64,000 nucleotides of DNA from Eumeta japonica (lineage: Eukaryota; Arthropoda; Insecta; Lepidoptera; Psychidae), in contig BGZK01000885.1 in the NCBI GenBank assembly GCA_005406025.1, positions 62,001-126,000 of the forward strand, written 5' to 3'. Position numbers and translations under genes: made by a program. The notes under the pieces were generated by a model. The model did not search any database and had not been told where the DNA came from. It saw only the letters and a program-made list of their open reading frames with translations. Positions 1 to 12,063 of this stretch are shown in pieces; positions within the stretch are counted from its first letter, which is position 1, and each line of letters starts with the position of its first letter.

Positions 1-660
1 GCAAAAAAAAAAAAACTGTTAAAAGATTGACGCTGCAGGGTATCCCCTTGAAATTTCCCGCTATGATATTTAACGATGTGTTTTTGAGCTCTGCGAGTTC
101 AAAAATATAGTTGTGTTGAAGCTCAAAACTTATCTTTAAGCATTTCATGCTCAAAAATTGGAAGAACGGTTGAACTTATAGGCTTTTCCTGAAACTCTTT
201 AACAATATACCTAACGGTAAATTAATGAGCTAGAGCTCATTAGATCGAAAAGATTGATTTTAATGCTTCATCAAGCTCTCCGAGCTCAAAAATACAATCT
301 TAATACGTTTCACGCTCTTCGAATTCAAACCTCTGGACTTATTAAAAGAGTTATTTTGAAAAAAAATATTTTTTGCGTATTTTTTCGTTGACGATATCTC
401 TCAAACAAACCAACCGATTTTGATGCAGTTTGCAACGATCAACGTTTCTTTCCAAACAGAACAGCTGGTTAGATTTTACAGTTTATCAGTAATTTAGGAA
501 ATATTGTAAATTATGATTTTTGAAAAATTTTTCTTGAACAAATCAACCGATTTTTATACAATTTACGGCAGTCGATGCACATGTCTGAGGAAAAGAGCTG
601 GTTGAATTTTGGTAGTGAAGAGTAGTCTGAAAATTAATTTTGAAAAACATTTTTCAAAAT
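1..660. repeat. Degenerate tandem repeat region at the left edge
   Basis: Two related kinds of unit are visible. Around 80-125, 235-290 and 265-320, phrases like 'GAGCTCnnnGAGTTCAAAAATA' recur. Around 405-470 and 540-605, a longer unit recurs: 'AAACCAACCGATTTTGATGC', about 20 bases of spacer, then 'AGCTGGTT'. The copies are strongly diverged. They probably belong to an old dispersed or satellite-like repeat within an intron of the kinase gene. The short frame at 670-876 beside it shows no recognisable domain, and I do not call it a gene. Confidence 0.4.
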
Positions 661-1502
661 TAATTTTCAGTGTTAATTTTGGAGAATTTTCACAGCGAGA
701 AGTTGAAAAACGCACGCCACATGAAACGGGGATATAAGACGTATGTTGTTTTCGTGAAAATACTTCTGGTGAAACCACCACAAGGTCGACGGAAGATTCG
801 CTATATTAAAGTGAATGATCATTCTCAAGTGGGTGAAATAGACTTAAGAGATTTAGTTTGTTCTCAGATCCAATAATAAAATTGCGACACAGACCGATAT
901 ACACGTACAGAACACCGAACAAATTTTTTCCTTCTAGAAGTCTCTCGACTACGATGAGACCTATATTTGTATCTGATTTTGATTAAATATATCTTTTTGA
1001 AGATCTAAACATTTATAATAGTTTAATAACAGTGATAGCCACTCTCGGATGAATGCACTAGTGTGGAATTGAATCTTCAGACATTAGACGGAAAAAATTA
1101 TTATATCCCTTCTCTTACGTTTGTCCTACGACACCTATGATTGACAGCATTTTTTTGGTATTTATCTATAAATAAAGTTTTTATACACACGATTTAACTA
1201 TCAAAAATTAACAGTAACCAATATGATAGCTTTATGTGTAGTCCGTAATGTATGCAAATAATTAATCAAATTTTATGACAGGCCGATCTCCAAAACGACT
1301 AAAGGGATTGTAACAACATTTTGTATAGATTATATGTTAAAATGTGACATAAGATCTATTTATACAAAACAAAAAAAAACTCTATTAATAACAGAAAAAA
1401 AGCAATAAAACACACGGAACGAGCGAAGTCGGGATTGGCATTAGAATGGACGAGAAATGACCAAAACCTATATCTTTACTCACTTCCATATTTCCGTTTT
1501 TT

Positions 1503-1560
1503 AGGGTTCCGTGACACCCGCTGAATAGACGGAACCCTTATGTCGGTCTGTCTGTCACAG
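1503..1560. repeat. Fragment of lepidopteran 'GGGTTCCGT' dispersed repeat
   Basis: The fragment has GGGTTCCGTGACACCC, then the inverted match GACGGAACCC 20 bases later, then GTCTGTCTGTCAC. Other copies with the same signature lie near 34331, 37528 and 45391. It lies about 80 bases upstream of the first kinase exon. Confidence 0.5.
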
Positions 1561-1639
1561 CCGTTTTCTCCGCATCTACTGGACCCAAAGAAATTGCGAT
1601 TTGGTACACATACAGAGCTTTTTTTTATTTCAATTCCAG

Positions 1640-1839
1640 CCAGAGAACATCCTGTGCCTCACCAAGACCGGCAACCGGATAAAGATAATCGACTTCGGCC
1701 TGGCGCGGTTCTACGACCCCGACAAGAAGCTGCAGGTGCTGTTCGGCACGCCCGAGTTCGTGGCGCCGGAGGTGGTGAACTTCGACCAGATCGGCTACGG
1801 CACCGACATGTGGTCGGTCGGCGTCATATGCTACGTGCT
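1640..1839 (+). CDS. Strn-Mlck: Myosin light chain kinase-like protein, shared kinase-domain exon (partial gene)
   Basis: This exon encodes the activation-segment part of a Ser/Thr kinase C-lobe. It reads PENILCLTKTGNRIK, then IIDFGLARF with the DFG magnesium-binding motif near residue 18 of the exon, GTPEFVAPEVV (the APE motif) and GYGTDMWSVGVICYVL. This order and wording closely match animal MLCKs, which phosphorylate myosin regulatory light chain in the actomyosin system. The acceptor is ATTCCAG just before 1640, the donor is GTGAGT at 1840, and the exon ends two bases into a codon. The catalytic HRD loop and the N-lobe are absent here and must lie in exons left of the window. The assignment to the Strn-Mlck orthologue rather than another titin-family kinase rests on the kinase motifs, so the symbol is less certain than the family. 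Confidence 0.9.
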
Positions 1840-2799
1840 GTGAGTACTACTATCGATTGAATAAGTTCAAGGGCAGATCTAGCCTTCGAGGCAAGGGCGG
1901 GTTACATAGTTCAGATTCGTTCGAAACAGAATCCAATTCGATTACAATTACATCATGACCTCCCCGCCCCCCCTCTCCAATTATTGATTTATACTATTAA
2001 CGTTTATGAAACAATTTCTGGAGACAATATTGTACATTGCCTTTTGAAAATAAAATATTTCTTTATACAATGAGGTATTTAAAGGATATGTAGCCGCAAT
2101 TTATAAATTACATATTCAAATACTAACATGACATGCAGTTAGTTATTAATTAGTTATGCATCTGAATTTTTATCACATAGAGAAACAATTGGGACAATTT
2201 TCTATGAAAAACGTGAATGGTTTAATTTAAGTTCAAATCTCATTTATCAATTCGGCTGTGGTCCAGATGAAACCTGATATCTTCCGGTTCAAAGGGAATA
2301 TTTTTAAGCAGTGAGCCATCACCGCTCGTTGAAATCTATAAGTTAGTAATATTAGCACGATTCTTATTAACAATCTCAGGGAGACACTGCGTCAGCATTA
2401 TCTAAAAATCTATCCTAAACGAAGTAAAAGTGTAGAAAAAATGTAATACGGATATCTATTGAAAATCAAATCTTAAGAGGGTAGATTTAGAGTGTTTTCG
2501 TAACTCCAGTAAATACCTAAATTCAAGTTGCACGAATGCAATAATGTTCGAATTGTCTTGATAATTTTATGCAATCAGAAGACTTTTCATAATGTACTTA
2601 CTTATTTTTAGGGATTCTCGATTAGTAAATGTTTAGCCGAAATCTACGAAACTTCCATAAATTATCATTTTAAATAAATGAACTATTTAAAAACCTCTGA
2701 AATCTTAATCAATAAATTCACTACTTTATTTATTTTTACTTTTTTTGAAAGATCATAAAACATTCTCTTCTTCCTTGTGAAAACGACCTTCGACACTAG

Positions 2800-3054
<255 letters not shown>

Positions 3055-3865
3055 TGAATAATAATTATTATTACTATTGAAAACAAAACTGTCGACTTAG
3101 CACGGTGAGAAATGTATATAATCTCTGTATTTAAACAGAATCTCTACCTGTGCAATGTTGAACAGTCGATAATTGGTTTTCGAATTATTTTTTATAGTAA
3201 TTATTATATCCATTATTACTTTCTTCTCTGCAAATATGCAATTGGACTACAATCCAGAGACTACCGTGTTTTTTTTTTCTTCGGGCGGAAAAAATTGCTA
3301 CGATATTTCGCTTTATTTTTTTTTAATACCTGTATACTCAAAACGTTTGGTAGAAGTTTGGATTTCTCTTCCCGGACGCTTATTTCTTTCTACCTCTTTA
3401 TTGTGATGTGGCGCTACTCCCCCACCATCCGCTGCGGGAAAACTGCACGAAAGCCAGCGACAAACACCCTCAGTTACTTGATTTCTTACCATTTGTTTGC
3501 TCACACCCTGTCACTAACATCCTACTGTCGTCGTAGATCACTCATGTATATAGATTTATTAACACAGGCTTGTCGTTTTGTAGTAGTGTAATAATAAGTT
3601 AGAAATGTACATATGTATATAGTAAGTATAACAATATGTAGATATATATTGTTCGTGTTGTTCTTACTAATTAGCGTAAGTCCTAAAACCTTATTAGTAG
3701 GGTAGTTATCATTTTAGTAATATTTTTCTTGAGGAATCACCCCTTTTTTCCAATTCCTTTATAGTCCCTGAAACTATATTTCATTATCTCATGTTTAAAT
3801 TCCATTCCTGTATATGCAAAAAGGGGTGGGGTGTGTGAAAAGTAACGCGAGGGTGTATGTCGCAG

Positions 3866-5027
3866 GTCGCGGCCCAGCGCGGCCGAGTGCCTCCGCCACG
3901 AATGGCTGGGGAGGCGGCCGCCGCCCCCGCACCGCCCCGCGCCGCCCCGGCACCCCACCGAACTCGATGTCGCCAAGGACAACCTTCGCCTATTCGTCGA
4001 GAGATGGAGCGAACACCCCAACTCGCCTTACGTGTTCGACAACGAAGCACACGAGATCACTTGCCTGCTAAACGATAGGTCGTCCATAGGTGGATGTTCT
4101 CCGTCACCGAGAAGCTCCCTCGCCAGCTCACCAGATCTTATCGTAGAAGACGAAGACTTCGAACCGCCTCCTCTCAGGGACAGCTTCCTCCCCACAAAAT
4201 ATAATCCTGTAGAAAGGAGAGCGTCAGACAGCACATGCTTCCTACACAAGAAGGCGGATGTGTTGGTCAGAAAGAATTTAGCCGAGGAGATAAAAAAATT
4301 GTCAGATCATTTGTTCATGTTGTCGACGATGAACACAGATCTGGCCAACAACAACAGCGCAAAGGAAATGGATAAGAACGTATCTGAATCTGCTACCAAC
4401 GTCAACAAAACTGAGAGTAAACTGTCCAACGGTTTCAAAAAGGAAACCAACGTGGTGACGAGGACGGCGTTCATGAACGGCGACGCCCACGGCAGAGAGA
4501 AGAAGATAATGACTTCGAAGTCTTTCCACAGAATCAGCTCTAATTTCTTCGGTCAGAGAGAACAGGAGGCTCCGATGACGAGCAACATGCCGTGGGCCAA
4601 ATCGGCGCGGTCGAAGAGAGTCACCAACATGAGCAGAGATGTCCCCGACCAGCCTATAGACAAGAGGAACACGTTTTTCGAGGAGTTCGATAAACGTAGA
4701 GAGAAAATCGATAAACTTGTCAATGGCAACGAAAACGGCAGGCAGTTGCCTTACCGTAGAGGAGATGAGAACAACGCTCATAGGACGAAGGATCTCTTAC
4801 TTCACCTCCTAGAAAAATGGGGGGAAAACGATGACGTGGGAGAAAGGACTGCAGGTGGAACTTCGGGTGTTAACGGCAGGCATCAGTCGATATCGTTAGA
4901 ACTGACGCAGGCGGATCGCCTCGCCCAAAACTCTATGTCCAGTTTACATCTTTTCTTTCAAAGACAAAACTCAGACGAAAAAACGCAAAGGAAAAAACAG
5001 AAGAATCCAATACAATCGAGTAAATGA
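3866..5027 (+). CDS. Strn-Mlck: MLCK-like kinase, proximal alternative terminal exon with long charged tail
   Basis: After the acceptor TATGTCGCAG, the first base completes the glycine codon begun at 3052-3053. The frame then reads SRPSAAECLRHEWLG, which is kinase subdomain XI with its conserved Arg and the His-x-Trp motif. The joined frame stays open to TGA at 5025-5027, adding 386 residues after the split codon. A Pro-rich linker follows, then DVAKDNLRLFVERWSEHP, an acidic/serine stretch with SPSPRSSLASSPD and EDEDFEPPP, an RRASDS motif that looks like a basophilic-kinase site, a short amphipathic EEIKKLSDHLF, and a long Ser/Asn/Lys/Glu-rich part. No membrane segment or globular domain is recognised in the tail. 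The basic calmodulin-binding helix of the distal exon has no clear equivalent. The first Met-like codon at 4032 (GTG) is not a real start. The intron from 3054 is about 0.8 kb. Confidence 0.8.
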
Positions 5028-7740
5028 TTAGCGCTTAAGTTAGAAATAATTTTTTTGTACTTTTCCATAGGATGGGAAGAAAACGAAACAGGGACTCGAT
5101 AGTAGTGCCATAAAAAAAATCAACGGCAGTGCCAATCGGAAAGGTAAATTTCGTAGACACGGAAATGGATGAAAAAATACTCATTGACGGTATTTGATTC
5201 ACTTTAGATTGACAACAAACAACGTTTTAAAAAGACAATAATGCAAGAAAATTAAATATAAATGATGTATTTATTTGAAGTAGGATGTACAAATTGCCAA
5301 ATGCACTTATTAGGCTATATGCAAAAGATTAAATAGTATATATGGATTTGATCTATATATACAATTTATAAATATGGGTTTGCCTATTTCTAAATTGTTC
5401 GTATTATTTTGTAATTCTTATTTTTATCATATCTAACGCCACTGTTGCATTGGCCAGTTTAGAAAGCATGCTTTTTGGTATTTATTGTCCGAAATTGTGT
5501 TTCAATTGAAATCATTTTTGTTACCTGAACTATTTGGCCAAAATTTTTAAGCAAATTTATTTTTAAATAATTTTTTAACAAAACATCGGCGTAGGCTTTG
5601 TACGTATATGTAATATAAATGCAGCCAGAGACAAAGCAGAGTATAATCGTAAATAAAGACGTGGAAGGAATAGAATAATAAGTTATTTTTCTGTCATGTC
5701 AGGCCATTGTCATGCTTTCGGGAATACAAAATAAATACATATAAATTACTGATCACATAAAGCGAAACAGTAATAAAATTACTGTCTTCTTCAATAATAG
5801 AAGAATTTCTTGCATTTTCTAATTTATAGTTAACTATAAAAAAAATAAACGATAGTAAAAAGAATTAAATTTGAATAATATAACTAAAAAAATAAAGTGT
5901 CTGCGAAATATGCCTTTATAAGTGTCACCAAAGTTTTTAATTGCTCGTGTCGAATTTATTAATTCTAGTCTATTTTGCACAACAATTTTTGTACCTCGTT
6001 TTATTTTTGGTCACAACAAACATAGGAACAAAATGTACATAAATTAAATATACACATTTTTTTTACATTTATTTCGTATGATTTATATTTGTATTAAAGG
6101 TTAGAGTAATATAGATTGGCATAAGCTATTACTTTTTTATTGTTTAAATATAAGTACATATTTATTGCATTGTTTCATTTCACTCCAATGTTACTGAAAT
6201 ACAATCAAATTCAGTTGACTGCATGCTAAAATTTCAAACTCGACGCGCACTTCAAAATTGAAAGGTTGGATCATGCCCAAAGTTTAAATTAAATCAACTT
6301 GAAAAGGACGCGGAAAATAATTAAATAGCATAATATAACTCTGGCCCAATCTCATCTGCAAAATATAGGTATTTTAACTTTATCGCGGATGTCGTGATGG
6401 CAACTTAGTGAGGGGCAAAAAGGTTTTGATCGCCGACCGAAATGTAGAAGGACCACCTTAAGGCAATATATCGGAACTATCAGAAACTGAAACTATAAAG
6501 TTACCTTTACATAATTGTTTTGATGATTAGTATGGATAAGAATGAACCACTGAACAGATTACGATAAAACTGTCGTCGTGTCTTAAAAAAGCCGTCACGG
6601 GACGCCCGGCAGATGTGTAACATCGAAGTTATTTTGTACAGATAATATGCATAAATAAGTACACACTCTAATTCTAATAATTATAAAAATATAATGAACT
6701 TACTCTCGACTTAAATCATTTGACGGGTAAGACACAGATAACGCGTACCGCAGTAAACAACACTGTATACACTATAGGTATACTGGCTAAATTCGACGAG
6801 AAAGGAGTGGGGGAGAGTAGCAGTCGCTTGCACGTGGCGACGCATGACGAGACGACACGTCGCCACGCGTCGGCCCACCGCAATAGATGTTTCCCATCAA
6901 AAATCGTTAGAGGGGTGTCTGACATTTAATGAATATGGAATACTCTGTTAAAATTAATAGCATCCAGCGGTTAACGATATTCGTCTCTTTTATGTGTATA
7001 CACAGTATGATAAGGTAACATTCTGAAAAATTTATTTTACGTGTTTAACTTTATTTATCAATACGTAACGATAGTTGACGATGTTTTCAATATTTAAAAA
7101 AAGGTCATATGAATGCAAATTGTCAAAAGGTGTTTTACTCTATCTTATTTGAATTACCTCAAATTGCTTTCACAGCAAAAAGGTTTTTAAATTATGAAAG
7201 TATCTAATAGTGATCACGACACGTACAAGATCCAACAAATAAGCCAAATTAGCATAAAGCTTCTATTAGCTAGTATTACTAGTCTATAATTTACGGTGTC
7301 TATGATTATGCTCTTGTAGTTTATGATTAGATGAGAGGCATATATAATCTTCAATCTGTGATATGCTATGTCGTGCGTAACGGAGACGTAAGAGATGCAC
7401 TGAAGTTTCAGATATTCATAAAAGATCCATTCTTGTCACAATTTACAACTTGACTTATCTCTATGTCGGCATGACAATCAGAGATTACATTGCTTACTTG
7501 CGCATGTTTCCGTATTTAGTTTATTATTCTACTATTCCGTACCTAGCGCCAAGCCTGCTGCTAGATCAACCATAATCCAGAAGAATCAGCGTCTGCTGAC
7601 GCCGAGCCTCTTTCAACTCTCCATCTGCAATCTCGGACTCCGGTGATCATTTTTAGCTCATTTGAGAAATCGAAATTTCTAAAAAGGAAACGGCTAATAA
7701 AAAATAGGGTAGACTGAGTACGGTTTAAATAAAACCAATA
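5028..7740. other. 3' UTR and AT-rich intronic DNA
   Basis: No coding exon is seen here. The first several hundred bases are the likely 3' UTR of the proximal kinase isoform. A more CpG-rich patch at 6720-6930 is open on both strands and contains a hairpin with arms GTGGCGACG / CGTCGCCAC (6834-6866), but it shows no domain. The rest is low-complexity AT-rich sequence. Confidence 0.5.
5652..5657 (+). terminator. Candidate polyadenylation signal for the proximal kinase isoform
   Basis: AATAAA lies about 625 bases after the stop at 5027 and is followed by GT/T-rich sequence. Other AATAAA-like hexamers occur nearby in this AT-rich region, so the choice is tentative. Confidence 0.3.
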
Positions 7741-7759
7741 TTTGCAAATGGTTACGAGA

Positions 7760-7880
7760 AGAGTGAGGGGTGCAAGGGGAGAATGAGGCGGACGACAGGT
7801 CCGAACACGTATCTCAATGTTGCGACATTCACCGCGCAGTGTTGTTGTGTGCAGATCGTATTGTATTTTGGTACCCAAAA
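7760..7880 (+). other. CpG-rich block ending in a consensus splice donor
   Basis: A G-rich to CpG-containing block ends in CAAAA|GTAAGTATA at 7881. Together with the acceptor-like TTTTGCTAAAG at 8046, it could be a 5' exon of a transcript containing the transposase-like frame at 8090. No other support exists. Confidence 0.2.
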
Positions 7881-8045
7881 GTAAGTATATAACTTCTGAG
7901 ATTTATGATATTATCGTGTGTATTATTTAAGTCAAAGTATTAAGTATATATTTGTGATTAATTAGAAGATTATAGAATATGGAATAATAACTAATTTTAA
8001 TGTGTTACTATTACGACCATTTTTTATAAACTGTCTTTTGCTAAA

Positions 8046-8715
8046 GGCGGGGTTGGGGACGGTTGAAACAATTCTTGTGGGTACGGTAGATGTCCAGAGT
8101 TCGCATAAGAAAGATTTTCAGAAGGCGGAGTGACTTGTCGAGGTATAAAGACGCATATGAGGAGGTTAAAACTAGAGATTCACTACGAAAAGCGGCGGAC
8201 AAGCATGGAATTAATCACTGTTCTCTCCTGAGATATTTACAAAAGCGACATGCCTCGAGCCATTATATTCAGAGAACAGATCCGGAGAAAAGTGGATACA
8301 ATGCATTAGTTCTAAACAGTGGGCTAACGAAAACTGCACAGAAGGTAGTCTTAGCTGTGTTTGCCACATTTGCGACTCGGATTGTTATCTAAGCTAAATT
8401 TTTATTTGATTAAAGAGATGTTCCTTTTTTAGTTTATTCTTTAAATTATTTTGTTTTAAAATATACTGTTGATTTTATTATGTATGTTAATTGCGGTAAT
8501 TGTTTATTACTCGTCAAATGCTGATTGGAAATATCATTGAGTATTAAAAACTTGAAGACCGATTAATGTTGTCATACGATGCCATAATTATGTTTATATT
8601 TGGAATTTATAGCAAATAAAACATGTTAGAATATCATATTTTGTATTATTTGCATGCGTTTCAACTGATCCCAATCGCTGTTTCAACCGCCCCTAGCATG
8701 GGGACGATTAAAACA
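8046..8715. mobile_element. Possible limits of the psq-ORF element, marked by repeated GGGGACGGTTGAAAC motifs
   Basis: GGGGACGGTTGAAACA at 8055-8070 faces an inverted near-copy, TGTTTCAACCGCCCC, at 8679-8693. A looser inverted copy lies at 8657-8673 and a direct copy, GGGGACGATTAAAAC, at 8699-8713. The motifs bracket the psq frame, as terminal or subterminal transposase-binding repeats would. No target-site duplication was identified. Confidence 0.35.
8090..8392 (+). pseudogene. pogo/CENP-B-like transposase N-terminal fragment (HTH-psq)
   Basis: A 100-residue frame starts MSRVRIRKIFRRRSDLSRYK and contains a psq-type helix-turn-helix: YKDAYEEVKTRDSLRKAADK then HGINHCSLLRYLQKR. This domain binds DNA at the N-terminus of pogo-superfamily transposases and of domesticated CENP-B/jerky-like proteins. 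The part after LLRYLQKR does not continue into a recognisable CENP-B/DDE region and the frame stops at 8390-8392, so the catalytic domain is missing. The copy is probably a truncated transposon relic inside the long kinase intron. It could instead be a small domesticated DNA-binding gene; the CpG-rich block at 7760-7880 would then be its promoter. Confidence 0.55.
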
Positions 8716-11400
8716 AATCGATTTTTTTTTTAATTTTGTATAAATCTAAAAATAGCACCCCAGGAACTTAAATTGCCTTTCGCAATTAGAAACGCACTCT
8801 TGAATTTGAAATAGCATCATCGTCGCTAGGTTTATAAACAACAACACCTCGAACGTGAGCGCCGTACGAGCCGCACTAAATTTATTACTGATTTTATTGA
8901 ATTTCAAAAGTAACGTGTTAAAAATTCTTTCATTACAGCGAACTAATCTGAAAGATATTAATCTTTTCAGCGTCAATTTTCAAAATTAAAGTAATGTGCT
9001 CAATAATAGAAAAAATATTTATTTAACCATACAAAACCCATAGCTTTTCTTTACATTAAAAAAAATGGCAATGAAAATTATTATATATCAATTCACGATA
9101 GATGTCAGTGAAAAACAATTTGAAAACCGTAATGATCATCAATCAATATTTATTTCCCGATTGGCCAGCGCCTGCAACTAGAATTGTGTAAAAATTCGAT
9201 TGCAAACGCCAACTCTATATAAACTCTAGGTCGGTAGTACTATTTAGCAGGAATTGAAAGAATATTTTATTCCTTCAATTCTTCGCAAATAGATTCAATG
9301 ACATCCTGAAGTTGTTGAGTGATACTTTACGGGTGAGTTTATTTTACGGGTGGGTGAATGGTCACAAGAAAAAGGTGTTCATATCATATCCTGTCACCAT
9401 AGATGTATAAAAAAGAGAAGACGCACAGTTGCGTACTATTCGGACGGCGAAAAATGACTCAAAATGTACATTTTGTCCCTGTCTTACATTTTATGATACT
9501 TTGCAGTGCCAAAGAAAAAGAAGCCAAGGAACATTATTTATCATCTTACATTTCAACCGAAATATCATAACATGAGGTTCATTTTTAAATGCAGAGAACA
9601 AGAAACGATCATTTTGTTATTGGAAGACAATAAGTCATATTTTTTACCATTTACACGTGCCGTTCATCAGTGGAGTAGTTTAATATTATTTTGAATTTTT
9701 ATTATTGTTTTTGGTTAAATGTATGAAAAAAATTATAGTATATTGCCGAATAGAATTTAATGTAGTAATCACCTACAATGAAAATTAATATAAATCTTTA
9801 ATTTCATAATATCGGTGAAAACATACATCTAAGAACTTGATAATTTCTAAAGTGTATAGAGTTATATGTATAATTTTTTTTTATTATTTATGTAGTAAAA
9901 TACGATGACAATTAATTAAACATCAACATATTTATGGTGAATATAATACTTACATAAATTTTCTAAAAAACAAATTCAAATATAATAAACAATTTTTTTT
10001 GGAATAGGTTTACTATATGATTTCCTTTTAGATGAATTTTATTTATTTTTTATATGGATTTTATTTTACAAATTTTAGTATTTGTACACTTAAATATAAA
10101 ACTAATAATAAATAAAATAATAAAAATAGACGACTCCATTGGTGTAAGAACAGTCTCTATTGTAAAGCAACCAAATAATATGGCAATGCCAGAAATACGA
10201 GATGTTGCTTAGGTCTATATATTTTAAATCGTTTTATGTTTCGGTTTTTGATGCTACTTGAAATGAAAAAATACAAAATACTCAAGTACTCATTATAATA
10301 TGTGATTGAACACTTATTATGAACAAATTAAATTTTGCTTATTGAAAAAAAGAAATACCATTCTTTTTCATAGCTTTTTACATGTTATTTTTGCATTTTT
10401 TAACAGAACACTTCGACGTCGTAACGGAAGGTAAGACGAAATTACACTGAATGTAATGAGTGCTAAACTGTCTGTTTTAGCACTCATTTACTGTGGCCGT
10501 TTTTTGAGCGCGGGACAGCGCATCTTTTTTTTTATAGATCAATATGCCTGCCACTCATAATAATTCACAATTTACAAGCATCCAAATAAAAATATTGAAA
10601 ATGTCCTAACTAATGATTCTAGAGTTTTGTGGCAATAAATCGAAAATCACAAAACAACTTGTTAGTCATTATGCATTTAAGAAATTTACACTAGTGTATG
10701 GATTTTATTTTTCAGTTTAATAAAAATTGTTTTTTTGAATTTAAGAACGTTTAAAAAATAGAGTAAGTTGTACACAAAAAAATTATTTAATTACACAAAA
10801 TTCACTTATTTAACATAAAAAAAAAACGTGTGATATTCATATATCCAGATCGCATAACAATGTATATCAGTGCCGCCAGTAAATAGTAACTCTTAAATTG
10901 ATATAATTAGATTATTTAGAAATTTTTAATTCTAAATGCAATGCGACTTTGGAAATAAATCTGCTGCCTAATATTCTGTATGTACGGAAAAATGCTAATA
11001 AAATGTTTTTGATAAATAAATATTATTAAAAGTAAATTTGTGGATTAGGCTACATTAATTTTAATCATTTATTTGAATATATTAAAATCAAAACTAAGTC
11101 TACATATAAAAGCAGATGAAAAAACATTACTCACCATCTATAGACTAAATGCCTTTTGTGACCATTTAAAATTAAAACAGCACACATATAATATTAATAA
11201 GTTTTAATTTCAATCAAATTAAATTTCTTGATTGGCGAGGACCATAAGCCCTCAGTCCGGTCATTGTCAAAGCAACGATGACACCTATCTTCATCAGCCT
11301 CCAAACCAGCGTGAAGGACTCCTATTTAAAGACCCTCATGCTGAAATGAAAAGATTATGGGATATTGCGTTTTTATGGTGGAGTGGTAAAAAATCCCGAC
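8716..11400. other. AT-rich intronic DNA without genes
   Basis: No exon is recognised. TATATAAA occurs near 9217 and an imperfect palindrome (GAATTGAA..TTCAATTC) near 9251-9281. A perfect 13-bp hairpin is at 10455-10488. The short frame 9506-9694 has no domain. Confidence 0.5.
10455..10488. repeat. Perfect 13-bp hairpin, probable MITE core
   Basis: AATGAGTGCTAAA at 10455-10467 is perfectly complementary to TTTAGCACTCATT at 10476-10488, with an 8-base loop. Weaker complementarity (CACTGAATG / CTGTGG) continues outward, which suggests the core of a fold-back element rather than an RNA gene. Confidence 0.45.
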
Positions 11401-11404
11401 ATCA

Positions 11405-11560
11405 ATAAAAGTTCATCATCATCATCATCATCGCTCAACCTTGAGCCAGTCGCAATGACTGAAAGGGACAAGTCCCGATACACCGAAGGGAGCGTAAATA
11501 TCGGGGGGAGTGTGGGTTCTAGCTTGGATTAGGAGTGACGGGAGTGTAGAGCCAGCCGGT
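11405..11560 (+). repeat. Dispersed repeat with CAT microsatellite (copy 1)
   Basis: A (CAT)n run at about 11412-11432 is followed by AGGGACAAGTCCCGATACAC and a GGGAGTGTGGGTTCTAGCTT-like stretch. A diverged copy lies at 59657-59775 with GGGACAAGCCCCGATAT and GAGAGTGTAGGTTTTAATCT in the same order. Confidence 0.5.
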
Positions 11561-11619
11561 GTTCGTGCAACCTGACATAAATATAACTTTTACAAAAATT
11601 AAATAAAAACCGCCTTCAG

Positions 11620-11835
11620 ACCTATTTGAATAAGTATTGTCTTCAGAGTGGTTTCCAGCTAAAGATATATCAGACGCAGTTGACTCCTTACAAAAATATA
11701 GTATATCCTTTTGATTCAATACTTCAGGCGTCATATTTATGTTCATAGATTATATATTTTTTGTTTAGTTTTAGCTGGAACCAATTACCAAAACAACTGG
11801 TTATATGAGTAAGGTTTTGAAGACAGTTATTTTAT
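11620..11835. mobile_element. Fold-back MITE, copy 1 of a two-copy family
   Basis: The left arm near 11637-11668 contains GTCTTCAGAGTGGTTTCCAG and the right arm (11767-11825) contains TTTTAGCTGGAACC ... GGTTTTGAAGACAGT. The arms are imperfect inverted repeats. The right arm matches the right arm of the element at 18849-19052 (AGCTGGAAC, CAAAA(A)CAACT(A/G)GTTA). The element lies in the long kinase intron. Confidence 0.45.
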
Positions 11836-12063
11836 TTAATATTTATTAATTATCAAGCAATTATAACCTTATATGTAATTGATTTAGCAACCATATGCCA
11901 TAGTTAATATCATTGGCCAGACATATCCTTTATTTATGAACGGACAAAGTGAAAAAGCAGTTCCGATCCGAATTTATTGTCTGGCGGCATTCGTTTCTGG
12001 TGATGATTCCAGAACCATTACATTCTCAGTTGGAGTGCAATTCCCAAATTATTCTTATACAAA

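Noticed and set aside
4032..4034. Start codon for a separate 331-residue gene
   Set aside because: The codon is GTG, the frame is open upstream to the acceptor at 3866, and it begins with kinase subdomain XI, so it is an internal exon position.
4302..4781. 159-codon frame on the minus strand
   Set aside because: It is the antisense shadow of the 3866-5027 kinase exon, whose sense frame joins in phase to a kinase domain.
6716..6929. Frames of 69 codons open on both strands at once
   Set aside because: Mirror frames on both strands in a short CpG-rich patch, without domain, splice context or start context.
11412..11432. Possible CRISPR-like or satellite array
   Set aside because: It is a simple CAT microsatellite; no spacer-repeat pattern exists anywhere in the window.
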